DNA from: Cristatella mucedo
Lineage: Eukaryota > Bryozoa > Phylactolaemata > Cristatellidae
Length of the DNA: 64,000 bases
Direction of reading: 5' to 3'
NCBI GenBank assembly: GCA_009760855.2
Contig: WPIO01000007.1
Location: 10,730,001 to 10,794,000, forward strand
The notes beneath the pieces were generated by a model, which worked only from the letters and a program-made list of their open reading frames with translations, was not told the origin of the DNA and ran no database searches. The position numbers were made by a program, and so were the translations under genes. This document shows positions 44,955 to 56,906 of this stretch, in pieces; position 1 is the stretch's first letter; every line of letters begins with the position of its first letter.

Positions 44955-45535
44955 GATATGAGAAATTTTTCCGCCAGGTTCTAAGCCACTGCCTGCCGAT
45001 GCTGCAAGCGATATAATAGCTCGACGCATCCAGGCTCTCGGTCGCCTAGTCGGAGTTCTTCCGGCCACCGCCCTCTCCTACCTGACAGCAGGTCGCGCCT
45101 TCCCGCTCGCTGAAGGTACGGCTTGACAGCCAGACCTGGTCGGCACCGACGCGGTCACTTCCAACGTAACGGCGCCGTTTGACTGCAGCTACGATGCCCT
45201 GGTGGTGAGGGGGCGGAAAATCGTTGATAAGCTCGAGGCTGGAAGCCCGGTTTTTCCTGCCCGCTGGCTACCTGTCGGCAGTGGTGAGGTTCTTCTTGGT
45301 CGGCGCCCTGGGTAGCTGGTATCCGGATAACGAAGCCTGCCTGGAAGACCTCGGTATTTCGCTTAAGGATGGACGGCATGTCGGTGGAAGTGTTTCTGGG
45401 ATGCCATTTCCTGGTTGGAAGCCGGGTGGTCCCTGTTCCTGAACCGGGAGGCTCGGATAGCCCCACCCCGCCCATATGCTGCCCCGGCTGAGCAGGGAGC
45501 CTCTAACTAAGGTACATTAATTTGTGCAAATATTC
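44955..45535 (+). mobile_element. R2-like retrotransposon 3' end, decayed copy 1
   Basis: In broken frames this reads PDLVGTDAVTSNVTAPFD and then FFLVGALGSWYPDNEACLED with LGIS. This V-G-A-L-G-S-W-x-P-x-N-E-x2-L-x2-L-G-I block is the hallmark of the C-terminal endonuclease end of R2/restriction-like-endonuclease LINEs. Stops and frameshifts abound. Confidence 0.65.
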
Positions 45536-45547
45536 GAAATATAAGTT

Positions 45548-45824
<277 letters not shown>

Positions 45825-46090
45825 TGTTGTTCGATAATATGCTGGCCGGTACTGCTCCTCTGCTAAAACCGCTGGTGAACAGATGGTGGATTCACCATCA
45901 GGGTCGGCCTATTCACAGCTGTGGTCCTCCTCAGATGAATCGTCGGGGTCGGCCAGAGGACAGCCGTGCTAGAGGAGTGAAGATCGAGTGGGAAAAGGGG
46001 ACGAAGGGAGGGCGTCCATCGGCTCCTTGCGTCGTATATTAAATTGTTGGTGTTGGTCATCGGCTGGCTCTCTGCTGTGCGAACCAAACA
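45825..46090 (+). repeat. 5' LTR of a short LTR element
   Basis: 266 bp, starting TGTTGTTCGATAATATGCTG and ending GTGCGAACCAAACA. About 85-90% like the repeat at 47707-47974 in the same orientation. A polyadenylation-like ATTAAA lies near 46038. Confidence 0.75.
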
Positions 46091-46342
46091 ACAAGCTATT
46101 TCTGAGGATTGAGCCGATGACGCCCTTGGAGATATCTTGTGCAGCGTCCCAAAGCTTCGATGACGTCAGAGACTTTGCTGGCTGGCTGCTGAACTTTGAT
46201 AGGGAGATCGAGAAAAGTAGCTATGAACCGAGTGAGTGGCACTTTTTTTGGCTCCTTGCGAGGCAAAGCGGGCTCTTCACATTTGCCTCGACTCTCCCGA
46301 AGGCAAGTGCAAGGTGACTACGCCAAGCTGTGTGAGGCCCTA

Positions 46343-46535
46343 GTGAGGGCATGGTGAGCCGTGGTGGCACACTAGGTAAGGCGGTTGCTTTCACGACCTC
46401 GGTCCCGAGATCGTGGGTTCGAATACTGAAGTGGGCGATTCTTTATCGCCACTGCAAGCGGTGGTGATAGCCGTAAAGGCTCTTCTGTCGCTATACAAAA
46501 AGAGGCTGGTTAATCAGCTAGGATTTATTTATTTA
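46343..46535 (+). mobile_element. SINE-A copy inside the LTR element
   Basis: GGCACACTAGGTAAGGCGGT (A box), GATCGTGGGTTCGAATACTG (B box), GATAGCCGTAAAGGCTCTTC and tail GGCTGGTTAATCAGCTAGGA with TTTA repeats. The best-preserved SINE-A here. Confidence 0.9.
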
Positions 46536-46839
46536 TTTATTTTATTCACCTGGCCGGCCGGTAGCGCGAAATTGCTGCACACTGATTGGGTAAAGGCTGA
46601 TCGGACTGAGAAGGCCGACATGAGCAACAGGAAGTGGCCCCAGCGATCACCGACGGTGTGCCGGGAGACTGGGGCTTGCCAGGCTGCCACACGGTGGCGG
46701 CAGGCAACGGCTCTCTAAGCGGTGACGGTTGGCCAGGCGGCGATGTTTTGACACGAGGCAACGGTGTTGTGCGAGGCAACGGTCAGCAGTGGGACTGAGG
46801 CGTCAGGCGGTTGGGCGGCTCGAGGAGAGGCGGCGGCGT

Positions 46840-47330
46840 CAGCTTGAGAGTCGGTGGGGTCTGCCCGAGAGTTGGGGGCGTCCGCGAGAGAGGCGGTGGC
46901 GTCCACGAGGGATGCAGTGGCGTCCGCGCGAGAGATGGCGGCGTTCGCGAGAGAGTCGGAGGCGTCCGCGCGAAAGTCGCCGGCGTCCGCGTGAGAAACG
47001 GTGGCGTTCGCGTGAGAGTCGGTGGCGTCCGCGAGAGGAGCAGCGGTCTGCGACGCAGCGAAAGCCATGAAGGCGACGTTGGCCTGCCAACAGCCGGTGG
47101 GCTGGGACGCGGCACAGGCCGGAAAGTGTGTGCAGACCGGAGAGTCTGCACAGGCCGGAGAGTCTGCACAGGCCGGAGAGTCCGAGCGGGCCGGAGAGTC
47201 TGTGCAGAACGGGGAGTCCGCTCTGAACGGAGAGACTGTGCAGGCCAGAGAGACTGTGCAGGCCGGAGAGACTGTGTATGCCGGTGAGACTGTGCAGGCC
47301 GCAGAGACTGTGTAGGCCGGTGAGACTGTG
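46840..47330. repeat. 24-bp and 18-bp tandem arrays
   Basis: First a degenerate 24-bp unit around GGCGTCCGCG[AC]GAGA, then an 18-bp unit around GGCCGGAGAGTCTGCACA. Both have lengths divisible by three. Confidence 0.8.
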
Positions 47331-47706
47331 GAGGACAGAGATTCTTCGCAGGCCGGGGAAGCAGCGGTGCAGGTCGGAGACGCAGCGGCAGAGACGGCAG
47401 AAGCGGATGGAGCGATGGCGGCCGAGGTCTGCAAAACGGTAGCTGTTAAAGTAAGCTCGGTGACAATGGCCTGTGACCCACGCTGCCTGCTGGTCGCAAA
47501 AGGCCGTGCACTAGCGCGTCTCCTGCAGGCCGCTGCAAGGTAGCTAGCCCGTCTGTGGGGTCAGCTGTTGATGTTGGCTGCTATGCCGATACTCACTTGA
47601 TGTGTAGTGTCGCATCTGTACACGCTAGGCTCGTTCAATGCTGTCCTGTACATTGCAGTTACACGTGTTTCTGCTTGGAACTTGTGACCTTGAGGTCAAA
47701 GGGGCC

Positions 47707-47974
47707 TGTAGTTCGATTATATGCTGGCCGGTACTGCTCCTCTGCTAAAACCGCTGGTGAACGATGGTGGATTCACCATCATGGTCGGCCTATGCACAGC
47801 TGTGGTCCTCTTCGAATGAATCATTGTGGTCGACCAGGGGACAGCCGTGCTAGAGGAGAGGTGAGTCGAGAGATAGATGGGGCGAAGGCAGCCGTGCCTA
47901 CCTCGGCTCCGTGCGTCGTATAATAAACTGTTGGTGTTTGTCATCAGCTGGCTCTCTGCTGTGTGAACCAAACA
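47707..47974 (+). repeat. 3' LTR of the short LTR element
   Basis: Starts TGTAGTTCGATTATATGCTG, ends GTGTGAACCAAACA. A polyadenylation signal AATAAA lies near 47922. No clear target duplication with the left flank (CTAC versus ATAT). Confidence 0.75.
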
Positions 47975-49970
47975 ATATCTTGATTAGCTAATAAAGCGAC
48001 GATAGACGAACTTGAAAATACTTAATCCTGTTCCATATGACAGGTGATCAAGATAGTAAAGCCATACCTGACAGGCTACCTCAACGAGATGCTTCGCATG
48101 CAACTTTAAGCGTTTCACTGTTGTTGGACTAGGTGATCCGTTTACATCGCGACAGTAGCGACCGACTTTGTTGAAGGTGGCCTCGTCATCAAGGAAGAAT
48201 GCACACTGACATTTTCTTAATGCATCTCCAATTTTGCAAGTCGCAATTGATATCCATCTTAAAAAAGAGGATTTGCAGCGCAAAGTGATACCTAGACAAC
48301 ATATTCTGTTGTGCCGCTAACGGATATCGCCTGTGGTGAAGCGAATCAGAGGTTGAAGTAAGCCTGCTCTAGTAATTTTCTCTTTTACAAGCTGCCTCCA
48401 GCTACACCCTAATCACAATATCTTAGCTTTACTCTGTATCTCGCGATTTTACGATTAGGAGAAGCACTTCAACATCTTCACCTGTAAATTTGCACAAAAC
48501 ACCAGGCATTTAATGCAGTCAAAACATAACAGCGACTGATTTGTAGTGGCTATGCCCCGAGGCTCAACAAAACTGAACATTTTTTAAAGAAATATGTGCA
48601 GGTTGCCAAGCAGGCTGCGGCAGCTGACAGGTTGCTATGACAGAAGGCCGAAGTTTACGGTGCCTCGGAGAGGGAATGCTGATGGAAGATATAGCTGCAA
48701 CTCCTGCGGATTCAGGAACCACTGGCCGAGACTGCTTCTCGGGTGATGTATTCGGCCGCGCTCCTGCTCACTGAAACACTGTCAAAGCGCCTATTAATGA
48801 CCTGTCAAACTTTATGTGTCCAGCGTTTCTCACTCGGCCTTGATGCAGTGGCAGCGAGGATGCTGCTAACTTGCACGGTGGCAGAGGTTTGCTTCCAGCA
48901 TGCAGCCTTAGCTGCCGTCGGCTGGCGACCGGCTGCCGTTGCCATTCGACGGTTAATGGCTACTGCAGACGTTCCGTGGAAGCGAAGGACAGCCGGAAAT
49001 AAATCGACTGCAGGCAGATGCTTCGGGAGACCGACAGCATCATCTTGAAGGAATTGTGTTGCGATGAAAATGCTGTATTCCAACCCAGACAAACCCATTA
49101 AGACCGCTGTAGCAATATTATACACTGGCTCGTCTTATATGATCGGCTCAGTTGATTTGCTTCAGTGCCCTTCCACGAGTGTACTCGCTATCGCTAAACT
49201 TGGTAAGGCGGTTCTGAGAAAATTTCTTCAAGTGAAATTACAAATTCAAAGCAGTCACCTCCACCCTTCAGCGGCAGGTGCTGATCGAGATGACACAACC
49301 GGCGTGGGTGGCAATAATGCGTCTGCTACAGCTAACTGCAATGAGACCGAGGATAACGACGGCAACAGCAACGTGCTTGGTCATACGTTAATGAGGAGCG
49401 ACTTGTCTCCGACCGAGCTCGGAGATGGGTCACTTAAAAAGTGAGCACCCCTTTCACACTCGATGACTTTGGGGCCAACATCACGAGCAGCTAAAAAGCG
49501 ATGTTGGACGAAGTTAGAAATATGAAATTATACTCCATAGGACAGCCGATCAAGATGTGCCAGGCAGCTGCTTCTGCATAGGCTGTACCGTTTGATCCGC
49601 GTTAAATATTGCAGTCATGCAAATACTTAAATGAATTCATTTAATCGAAGCTAAGGCGAAACGTCTGTCTCTGAAGTTTCGGGGTCAGACGATGGCTTAC
49701 TGCATTCCCAGTGAACTTCATCGGTTAATCTCTGCCTCCATCGAGTGCCACTTGTGGTCTGGGGGAAAGGGTTCACCGCAGAGCACTGTAGACGGTGCAT
49801 CTTCATGCAAAGGGCTGCCACCTTCCCTACCTGTATACGCTACTGACGTCGGAGGGCGCACCAGTCACGTCGAAATTGTCCGACTGTCCCTGTCGAACCT
49901 TACCCCTCAGTTGCTCGGTTTAGTTTTTCCCTTATTAGAATAGCACCAGCTTTGCTCATAATGTGCAAGT
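47975..49970. other. Anonymous sequence with repeat modules
   Basis: 48057-48290 matches 50590-50800 (ATTTTCTTAATGCATCTC shared), and 49380-49480 matches 45735-45820. A plus-strand ORF at 49064-49444 (126 codons, Asn/Asp/Ser-rich C-terminus) is not recognised. A second, on the minus strand at 47984-48283, reads through the shared module but is not conserved as protein in the other copies. Confidence 0.4.
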
Positions 49971-49974
49971 TGGT

Positions 49975-50560
49975 TTTGTCGTCATTCTGTATGCGAAAAC
50001 TTTCCGCCATGTTCTAAGCCACTGCAGGGCCGATGCTACAAGCAGAAACGGCTCGCTACAACCCGGTTCTGGGTTGCCTAATCGGGGCCCTTTCGGCCAC
50101 CGCCCTCTTAAGCCACTTGGCAGGCCACACATTCCCATTCGCCCGGGGTCCGGCTTGAGAGCCGGACCTGGTCATCGACAGCAGCGCCGATACGGTCATT
50201 TTCGTCGTCACGGTGCCGTTAGACGGCAGCAAAGATGCCCTGGTGATGGTGGCGTGGAAAATGGTTGATATGCACGAGGTAGGAAGCTGGGTGTTCTTGA
50301 CAGCTGGCTACCGGTCGGCTGGGGTGAGGCTCTTCGTGGTCTGTGCCCTGGGCCGCTGGTATCCGGATAATAAAGCCTGCCTGGAAGACCTCGGTATTTC
50401 GCCCAACGAACAGGCGGCATAGCGTTGCTGTGGATCTCAAACGCAATTTCCGGGTCGGAAGCCTTGTGGTAATGGTTCCTGAACCCTGAGGCTTGGGAAG
50501 CCAAGTCTCCGCGGCCCCGGAAGGGCAGGGCACTTCCGGCTAAGGTACCATAATTTTTTC
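49975..50560 (+). mobile_element. R2-like retrotransposon 3' end, decayed copy 2
   Basis: Aligned with 44955-45535. Reads VIFVVTVPLDGSKDALVMVA with WKMVD, then RLFVVCALGRWYPDNKACLE and DLGIS. The [IV]-x-V-T-V-P-x-[DE] and A-L-G-x-W-x-P-x-N blocks mark the end of an RLE-type LINE ORF. One stop splits the early part. Confidence 0.65.
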
Positions 50561-50795
50561 AAATATTCAAAATATAAGTTTAGATATATATAAAGACATA
50601 CCTGACTCGCTACCTCACCGAGATATTACGCAAGCAACTGCAATTTTGTAACTGTTGTTGCAGCAAGCAGATACGTTTGCATAGCGACAGAAGTAACTGA
50701 CTTCGTTGAAGGTAGCCTTGTCATTAAGGAATAACACAAACTGCTGACATTTTCTTAATGCATCTCAAATTGCCAAAGTCGCAATTGGTATAAAT

Positions 50796-50796
<1 letters not shown>

Positions 50797-50839
<43 letters not shown>
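50797..50839. repeat. TA microsatellite
   Basis: Short pure (TA)n. Confidence 0.9.
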
Positions 50840-50846
<7 letters not shown>

Positions 50847-50849
50847 GTG

Positions 50850-52140
50850 ATGATATGAAAAGTGCTGTGTGCGATGCAAACCACACTACAAGCTATTTCT
50901 AGGGGCAGCGGTGGCCCACAGCAATGTTGCTTGGGCAATTTCAAGTCGGTGATGACTTCGAAACTTGGCTGCATGACTCAGAGCGGAGGCTCAAGCTGTG
51001 TAGCGTCAATCCAACAGTCTGGCACAAGTATCTGCCTCTCTTCCTGGAAGGAAGCACCTTCAATGTGTACTATTAAATTGTCGGAGATAATCAAGGATAA
51101 CTGCTACTCCTTTGTGGAATCTTTGGTAACAGCGCTGGCTCGCCCGGCCGGTAAAGCAGCGAGCCTTTATTACTAACCCAGCTGCTGAGCGCTGGGTTAG
51201 TAAAGGCTTGTCAGAGATAGGGCACCAACAGATATTCCAGAAGCAGCAGCAGCAATCGCCGACTGTGTGCCGGGTGATGAAGGTTTGCCAGAATGCCATC
51301 ATGTGGCACGTAGCGACAGCAATCCAGGCTGCGATGGCTCGCCATGCACCGATGGTGCGCCACGAGGCAACTGCGTTCTGCGAGGCAACGGTCAGCTGTT
51401 GGGCTGGGGCGTACGGCAGAGAGGCAACGGCCTGCAAGCAGGGCAGGGCAGGGCCATGAAGACGACCTTGACCTGCGAAAAGCCGGTAAGATGAGACGGA
51501 GCCAAGTCGGAGACACGAGTGCGGCTCCCGGGAGCGTGGCTTCGGTAGCCGGGGACGCGGCGGCGCCCTCGGAGACGTGGCAGTGGCTTTCGAAGTGATG
51601 GTATTCGATGCACTAGTGGGCTTCCCTCGCCAGCGAGATGCCAGCGGTGGAAGAATGAATGTCTAATGACGACGCGTGGACGCCCATGTCATACCTAGCC
51701 GGCTTGTTTCAACCGGACGTGCAGTCGCCTGCCACCTGGGAGCAGCCGTTACTTAGTCTCGTAATTGAGGAAACGGACAAGCGCACAATGGGGACCATAA
51801 GCTTACTGTTTAAACTTCTTGTTGCCATAAGTCGTGAAAAAGAGCAGCTTCGTGCGGCTCCAACTACGTCACGGACTGATCTCTAGATCAGGTGGGCATG
51901 TGGTTTCGATTGTTTCATGGCACTTCACTAAATCGTTGTGTGAGTGCGGTGTGACATTCGATGTGGCATGCGGTTGAAATGTGCTATCAGTGATTGTTGT
52001 GACAAGGGAGTCGCGGGCTCTCCCGTTGGCGAGAGGGGCAAAGAGAGTCGTACTTCCCTCTGCTCCATGCGTAGCGAAATAAACTGGTGGTGCTCCCCAT
52101 AAGCTGGCGTTCTGTTGCTGTGTGCGACCGCAACCAAACT
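50850..52140 (+). mobile_element. Short LTR element, copy 2, 5' LTR mostly lost
   Basis: Begins with the last bases of an LTR (GCTGTGTGCGATGCAAACCA), then gag-like sequence in broken frames (WLHDSERRLKLCSVNPTVWH, then KYLPLFLEGSTFNVYY), and QQSPTVCR..ACEATVS, parallel to copy 1. A frame at 51659-51886 reads MSNDDAWTPMSYLAGLFQPD. Repeat arrays of copy 1 are absent. The 3' LTR (51,890-52,140) holds AATAAA near 52079 and ends near CGACCGCAACCAAACTACA. Confidence 0.5.
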
Positions 52141-52342
52141 ACACAAGATGCACAAGCACTGAAAGATTTCGACGCCTTTTCAAAAATTTTTCCTCATTCT
52201 CAGTTCTATCGTTGCTTACCGTCGCGAAGTTACTTGCCACTTTTGGGTACATGTTTTCAATCAAGGCAGCAACGACGGTAAGTCGGATGCGCTGTTCAAG
52301 GGTTAGAAGGGTCCAAGCCAAGCTAAAACTGAGTGACGTTGA

Positions 52343-52997
52343 GACAATAACAATAATAATACATTTGATATAGCGCCCTCAAATAACTCAATTTATTTCT
52401 AGGCGCATTCTTTACATTTGATGCAAAGGAAACACGATCGAGCGGTTAGTGATAGCAAGCTCAATAAACAACGTGATTAGCGGTGGTATGCATGGGGTCA
52501 ACATGCAAGTATGGTTAGTGACAGCACGAACTGTATCGGCGCGCATAAGGACATAAAGGAACGAATTACAGTGACCCACTAAAGGCTGTGATAAATCGAC
52601 GCATTTTCAGTTTTTTTTTATAAATGTGGTCACGTCAGCGATGTCGTGACGCCAGTTGGTAGTGAGTTCCAGAGTTTCTGAGCATACGAACTAAATGCAC
52701 GGTCTCAAAAGGATTTGAGGATTGGGCAAAGTATAGGTAAACAGTTAGATTCCGACTAGCGAGTGGTATGATGCTTAGCCTGGTGGGGAGTAGATCTGAT
52801 GGGTAGGCTGGAGCCAAAGAATGAAGGGACCTAAAAGTGAGCGACAAAACCTTGAAGTCAGTGCGTTGCGTGACTGGGAGCCAGTGCAGGTTGGCGAGAA
52901 GAGATGCGATGTGGCAACTGCTACTCTAACGACAGACAAGCCTAGCTGCAGATTTCTGCACCAGTTATAAGCACCTGAGTGCACCTGCCGGTTAGGC
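52343..52997 (-). mobile_element. LINE family 1, 5'-truncated copy
   Basis: 3' tail complement ACATTTGATATAGCGCCCTC, ORF end with [20 protein letters not shown] and, in another frame, LGLSVVRVAVATSHLFSPTC. Diverged. Confidence 0.8.
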
Positions 52998-53159
52998 ACC
53001 GATATCGGCCCCTTTAAGCTGCTTACTGAAACAAACGTGTGGTAGTTTTAAATCAAGCTACGAGACTCTCTGTATGCCTGAGAACTACTTAAATCTAGCG
53101 CCACAATATCTAACTCTACGGCAGGATCTATTCAACAGCAGCACCATTCCACTGATGCC

Positions 53160-54050
53160 TAAGATTGCCGAGTGGTATTCCAAGGGCTTGGCTCTTTCAT
53201 ACCTAGCTGAACTGTTCCACCAGTTTCAGCCACCTCTTGCCCTTAGGTCTTGTATGGACAATAAATTAGCTCTTCCATTCCTCTGCTTAAAGACCGTTGG
53301 CTACAGAAGCTTTTGCTGTGCCGGTTCTAGACTGTGGAACTCACCTCCACAATTTTTACACAACGACAACTAGTCTCCTGCTGCCGACTATGGCACATCC
53401 TTTTCAACCGTCCTGAGCTGCTACTTCCATGCTGTTCACTACCTCAACTGCTCTCCTGACTCTGCTACGCTTCCCACAATCTCTTTGTTGCATGATATGA
53501 AGTCTGTTGGCTACCGAATGCGTACCAAGAGCTGCTTATGCTGTGAGTGCACTATGCAAAACTCTCCTGCGTAGCACCCACATAGTCTTTGTGAAGTTTG
53601 TGAGGGAACATGACTTTGCAGTCTTCGGAGACCCCATGAGGGCTCTCAGACTGCCTAAGCAGCCGCAAGCTCAAGACCGGTGGAAGGACAGACAATGACT
53701 CAGCAGATGACTCGGGAGTCCTGCCGAAATCCTTGCATTGGCGGCATCTGTGGGGTGGGGACACCCATCTACCACAAACTGCGAACAATGGCACGACAGT
53801 TCGAAAAACAATGCATGCATGGAATATAAGGGCTGCCGAAGGAGTACAACGGGAGGGGAGGGCTAGATTCCTCGACGCCGGCAGCTGCCTAGTGTGTGTA
53901 GACTGGGCTTGGCCGGCGTAGCTTGAAATAAAGGTTTTGGTGTTGGAGCCAGCAGACTTGTTGCTCGGTCACGCTACCCAGCCCGACGACAGGTCGCGCG
54001 GAGGGCTGTCACAAGTTACAGACGAAAATACATTACCTTACATTACATTA
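53160..54050 (+). mobile_element. LINE family 2 3' end split by a solo LTR
   Basis: GLALSYLAELFHQFQPPLAL, then YRSFCCAGSRLWNSPP and the 3' UTR to 53598. After the insert it resumes AGTTACAGACGAAAATACAT with ATTAC repeats at 54014. Confidence 0.85.
53599..54013. mobile_element. Solo LTR, 415 bp
   Basis: Starts TGTGAGGGAACATG and ends GGCTGTCACA (TGTGA/TCACA inverted ends). Flanked by AGTT at 53595-53598 and 54014-54017. It has a TATA-like GGAATATAAG at 53820 and AATAAA at 53927-53932, as expected of an LTR in plus orientation. Confidence 0.75.
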
Positions 54051-54149
54051 CAGTACAAGATGATATGGTCGTCTAACGAATCAAACGCTGCTAATAGTGT
54101 TGTCTGATGATAGGCCAGCGCTTGGCGGATGCAAGCTGGTCTGCATTCG

Positions 54150-54370
54150 ACCAGGCTTGGACACAGGCCGGTATTGTTCCTTCGCTAACATGCTTTTGAA
54201 TAGCTGTTGAATGCAACGTCGGGACGGGCCGGTGTGCAGCTGCGGTCCAGCACCTGGGACTCCAGTGGGCGAGAGGGGCGAAGGCAGTCGTGCGTCACTG
54301 CTCCGTGAGTAGTGAAATAGGCTGGTGCAGGTTCACGGCTAGCATTCCGTGCGGTACGAAACGGCAGCCA
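54150..54370 (+). repeat. Diverged LTR fragment of the short LTR family
   Basis: ACACAGGCCGGTATTGTTCC and GGGCGAGAGGGGCGAAGGCA resemble 45840-45870 and 52035-52055 of the LTRs above. The end GCGGTACGAAACGGCAGCC resembles the LTR 3' end. Confidence 0.45.
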
Positions 54371-54983
54371 AACTGCTGATAGATTTTGAAGGGCTGACTA
54401 TTTTTTTGATCGATATTGAAATAAGCTCTATCTCGGTCAGCATTGTTAGTGTAATTGTTGGCCGCTGGCAATGCAAATTGTGGTGAATGGCTTGCTCCGA
54501 ATTCAGTTAAGGAAATTATAACACTGTTTTGCCTCTGAGGAGCCGCTCCTTTCAAGTTTCCGGGATAAGAGCAGAGAAAATGGAAGACTGAGAGCAAAAG
54601 TAACCCATTTTCTCATGCTATATGGTAAGCGATTTAATTGGCCGCTGCGTATGAGGTGTTTTTCTGAAAGTGAGTGACAAAACCTTGATGTCGATGCTGC
54701 TTGTTGATGGGGAGCCAGTGAGGGAGCGCAGGCGATAAGTGACGCAGCCCGAACAACAACACGACATGTGAACAGCTCGGGTCCGGATCGCATCTTGCAC
54801 CGGATAGACATGCTGCATGCACGTACAGGGCTAGTGCCGAATTCGGTGTCAACAGGGAAATAGTTGCGTTGAGTAGGTGCCGATAAATGCACATTTAAAG
54901 GAGAAATTTATACTCAGGGCTTAGAGGACTAGGAAGTCATTCAGACTTGGACATTAATACATTTGTAGTTCATAACCGCTATG

Positions 54984-55076
54984 GTTTGGCCCAGGTGTAT
55001 TACGTTCGCTTTACCCGATTACGTTCGCGGTCTCAAGCCCAGCGACTTATGTAAAGTGCCTGAATAGAGATGTAAA
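54984..55076 (+). mobile_element. SINE-B copy, diverged
   Basis: GGTTTGGCCCAGGTGTATTA, GTTCGCGGTCTCAAGCCC and tail AAGTGCCTGAATAGAGATGT. Confidence 0.55.
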
Positions 55077-55467
55077 CGCGGGACTGGTCATTACCCCAGT
55101 GTTCTACCGATGGACCGTGTAATGCAGCGCTGTAGTGCGGGTAAAACACAAGCAGCTTTTCCTAGCCCGATGTGGCAAATCCAGTTATAAGACTCCCGCC
55201 TGGGCCGGGCCAATGCGCCGACGCGGGCGGCTTCAGGAAGCCGGGAGCATTTGTGTATGTCTATGACGTACAGGGCCAAGTACCGGATGTAAATTAATGC
55301 GCGGTTAATTTCGGCCTCTCCTCTGACTGGCGCTGATTGACGGTACTCCGTTCTTTTCCCGGTAAACAAACTTGCTATTCTGAAATTTCTTCGTATTTCA
55401 CCAGTTACTTCTCCGCAGGCTATATCTGTTGCGCTTTGACCTAAAGCCGGTGCACACAAACAGCTGA

Positions 55468-55605
55468 TTTTGCCCTTCACACTGCTTTTTGCGCCGCATC
55501 GACCTGAGAGCCCTTGTCGGCGATGAAACTCTTGACGAATTCAGTGTTCGAAGCTCTAAGCGAGGAGTTGTCCTCGGTTTTCGGTGGATGCCGAATCGAT
55601 GGAAG
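55468..55605 (+). CDS. Orphan exon candidate
   Basis: Open from after a TGA to a strong donor TGGAAG followed by GTGAGTTC. It reads RRIDLRALVGDETLDEFSVR, SSKRGVVLGFRW and MPNRWK. No clear acceptor (only a pyrimidine-rich stretch without a good AG), no partner exon and no recognised family. It could be a fragment of a retroelement polyprotein. Confidence 0.2.
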
Positions 55606-56097
55606 GTGAGTTCTTCACACATCTGTGCAGCAGTTATAGCGATCTGGCTTCGGCGTTGGCCGATACGCTAATGGGGGAGGCATGCCGTAGAACCCCTGCT
55701 TCGGTATATCGAGTGGATATCCTGTGCGAGGATGTTGAGAAGGAAGTTTAGTAATGTTTACGCAAAGCTCTGGAAATGCTAAAGCGTTTGAATCATCTTG
55801 GCGTAAATGCGTACATCTGGCAGTGAGAGCCATGGCTCCCTTTTTGTCTGGCTTCGGCTGCAGCACTGCTGTTCTACTTGCAAAGGCTTGCGATCTAGTC
55901 CGCTACTTCGAAAACCATACATTATCGATGTGAGGTGAGGAGTGGGAGAGAAAATGTACCGTAGCATTTCGCAGCCAAAAACCTACATGCTCGGAATTTT
56001 ACTCCGTCTGTGTGAATTGAACCTTTGTGAGCGTGCGTGCAGAACCTGTGCATGCACTGACTAATCTATTGACATGCTTCCTTGCAGAGTAAGTTAG

Positions 56098-56850
56098 AGT
56101 GCCAAAAGAGAGATTTAGATCTCTTAAGGTTCTATATAAATAATATTGCAGAAATCCGGGTCTGCTTAGACAGGGATACCATATCCAAGTTGGTCCATGC
56201 CTTTGTGACATCCCATCTCGATTTCGCTTTCGCAATCGATTCTCGATTTCGTAACTCGCTACTTGTCGGTCTTCCGGCCCGTCCTATAAGGCGCTTACGC
56301 AGCTAGGCTTTTCTGTGTAAACGTCGCAATTGGCATACTTCACCAATTCTCACCTGCCTGTATAGGCTCTCTATCAGCAGCATTTCTGCTTCGTGGTTTT
56401 GTCACTCAATTTTAGGTATCTAATAATGCATTGTTGTACCTTCATTCTCTTGCTCCGGCCTATCTATTAGACCTACTTCTCAATCAAGCTATGCATGTTA
56501 CTACGGGTCTTCTGAATCAAAGTCTTCTGAATCAAAGTCGCTTAAGAATGCTATGACCAACCCGAAATCCTTTGGTACCCGTGCCTTTAGCTCGTATACT
56601 CCCTAAGTCTGCACTTCCCTTCCGACTCACATCACGGCATCCCCTGACGGGAAGTCATTTAAAAAAAAGCTGAAATCCCAGCCGCTACAGCATTTGCTGG
56701 GTCCGTGTGCATTGTCCTTTGTGTGCTTATGATTGATGACACTCAGCACATTATCATTAATTAATTGACATGCTTACTTTGCATTATATTTTTAAGAGAT
56801 TTAATTCCATTAAAGCTCTGCAAATTTCATATAATTATTAATTGTTATTA
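56098..56850 (+). mobile_element. LINE family 1 tail followed by RT C-terminal fragment
   Basis: A tail stem GAGAGATTTAGATCTCTTAA at 56105, then [20 protein letters not shown] and FVTSHLDF, and a heavily decayed ORF end and tail to 56850. Confidence 0.7.
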
Positions 56851-56906
56851 TTGATAATGTTGTCTTGCTGTTGTTTCCATCATGCATTTTCCCATGTCAA
56901 GTGCAG

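Larger units (their letters stand above)
46117..47543 (+). pseudogene. Gag-like region with repeat arrays, interrupted by a SINE
   Basis: From ATG at 46117 the frame reads MTPLEISCAASQSFDDVRDF, then AGWLLNFDREIEKSSYEPSE, WHFFWLL and, after a frameshift, DYAKLCEALVRAW. This is gag-like (W-x(n)-F/L-x-GQ/A pattern with a C-terminal helix) and matches the second copy near 50950-51150. A SINE-A interrupts it at 46343-46530. Beyond it the frame continues (MSNRKWPQRSPTVCRETGAC), then 24-bp repeats give an 8-residue unit (REAVASA-type, about 46840-47040) and 18-bp repeats a 6-residue unit (QAGES[AV]-type, about 47100-47330). It ends ARLLQAAAR before a stop at 47543. Three in-frame stops occur. No pol genes lie between the LTRs. 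The mirror ORF on the minus strand is an artefact. Confidence 0.55.

Noticed and set aside
46715-47434. A 239-codon minus-strand ORF rich in Ala, Ser and Thr-Val-Ser-Pro repeats.
   Set aside because: It is the mirror of tandem arrays inside an LTR element; the plus-strand frame connects to a gag-like region and to the homologous copy at 51.2 kb, the minus frame does not.
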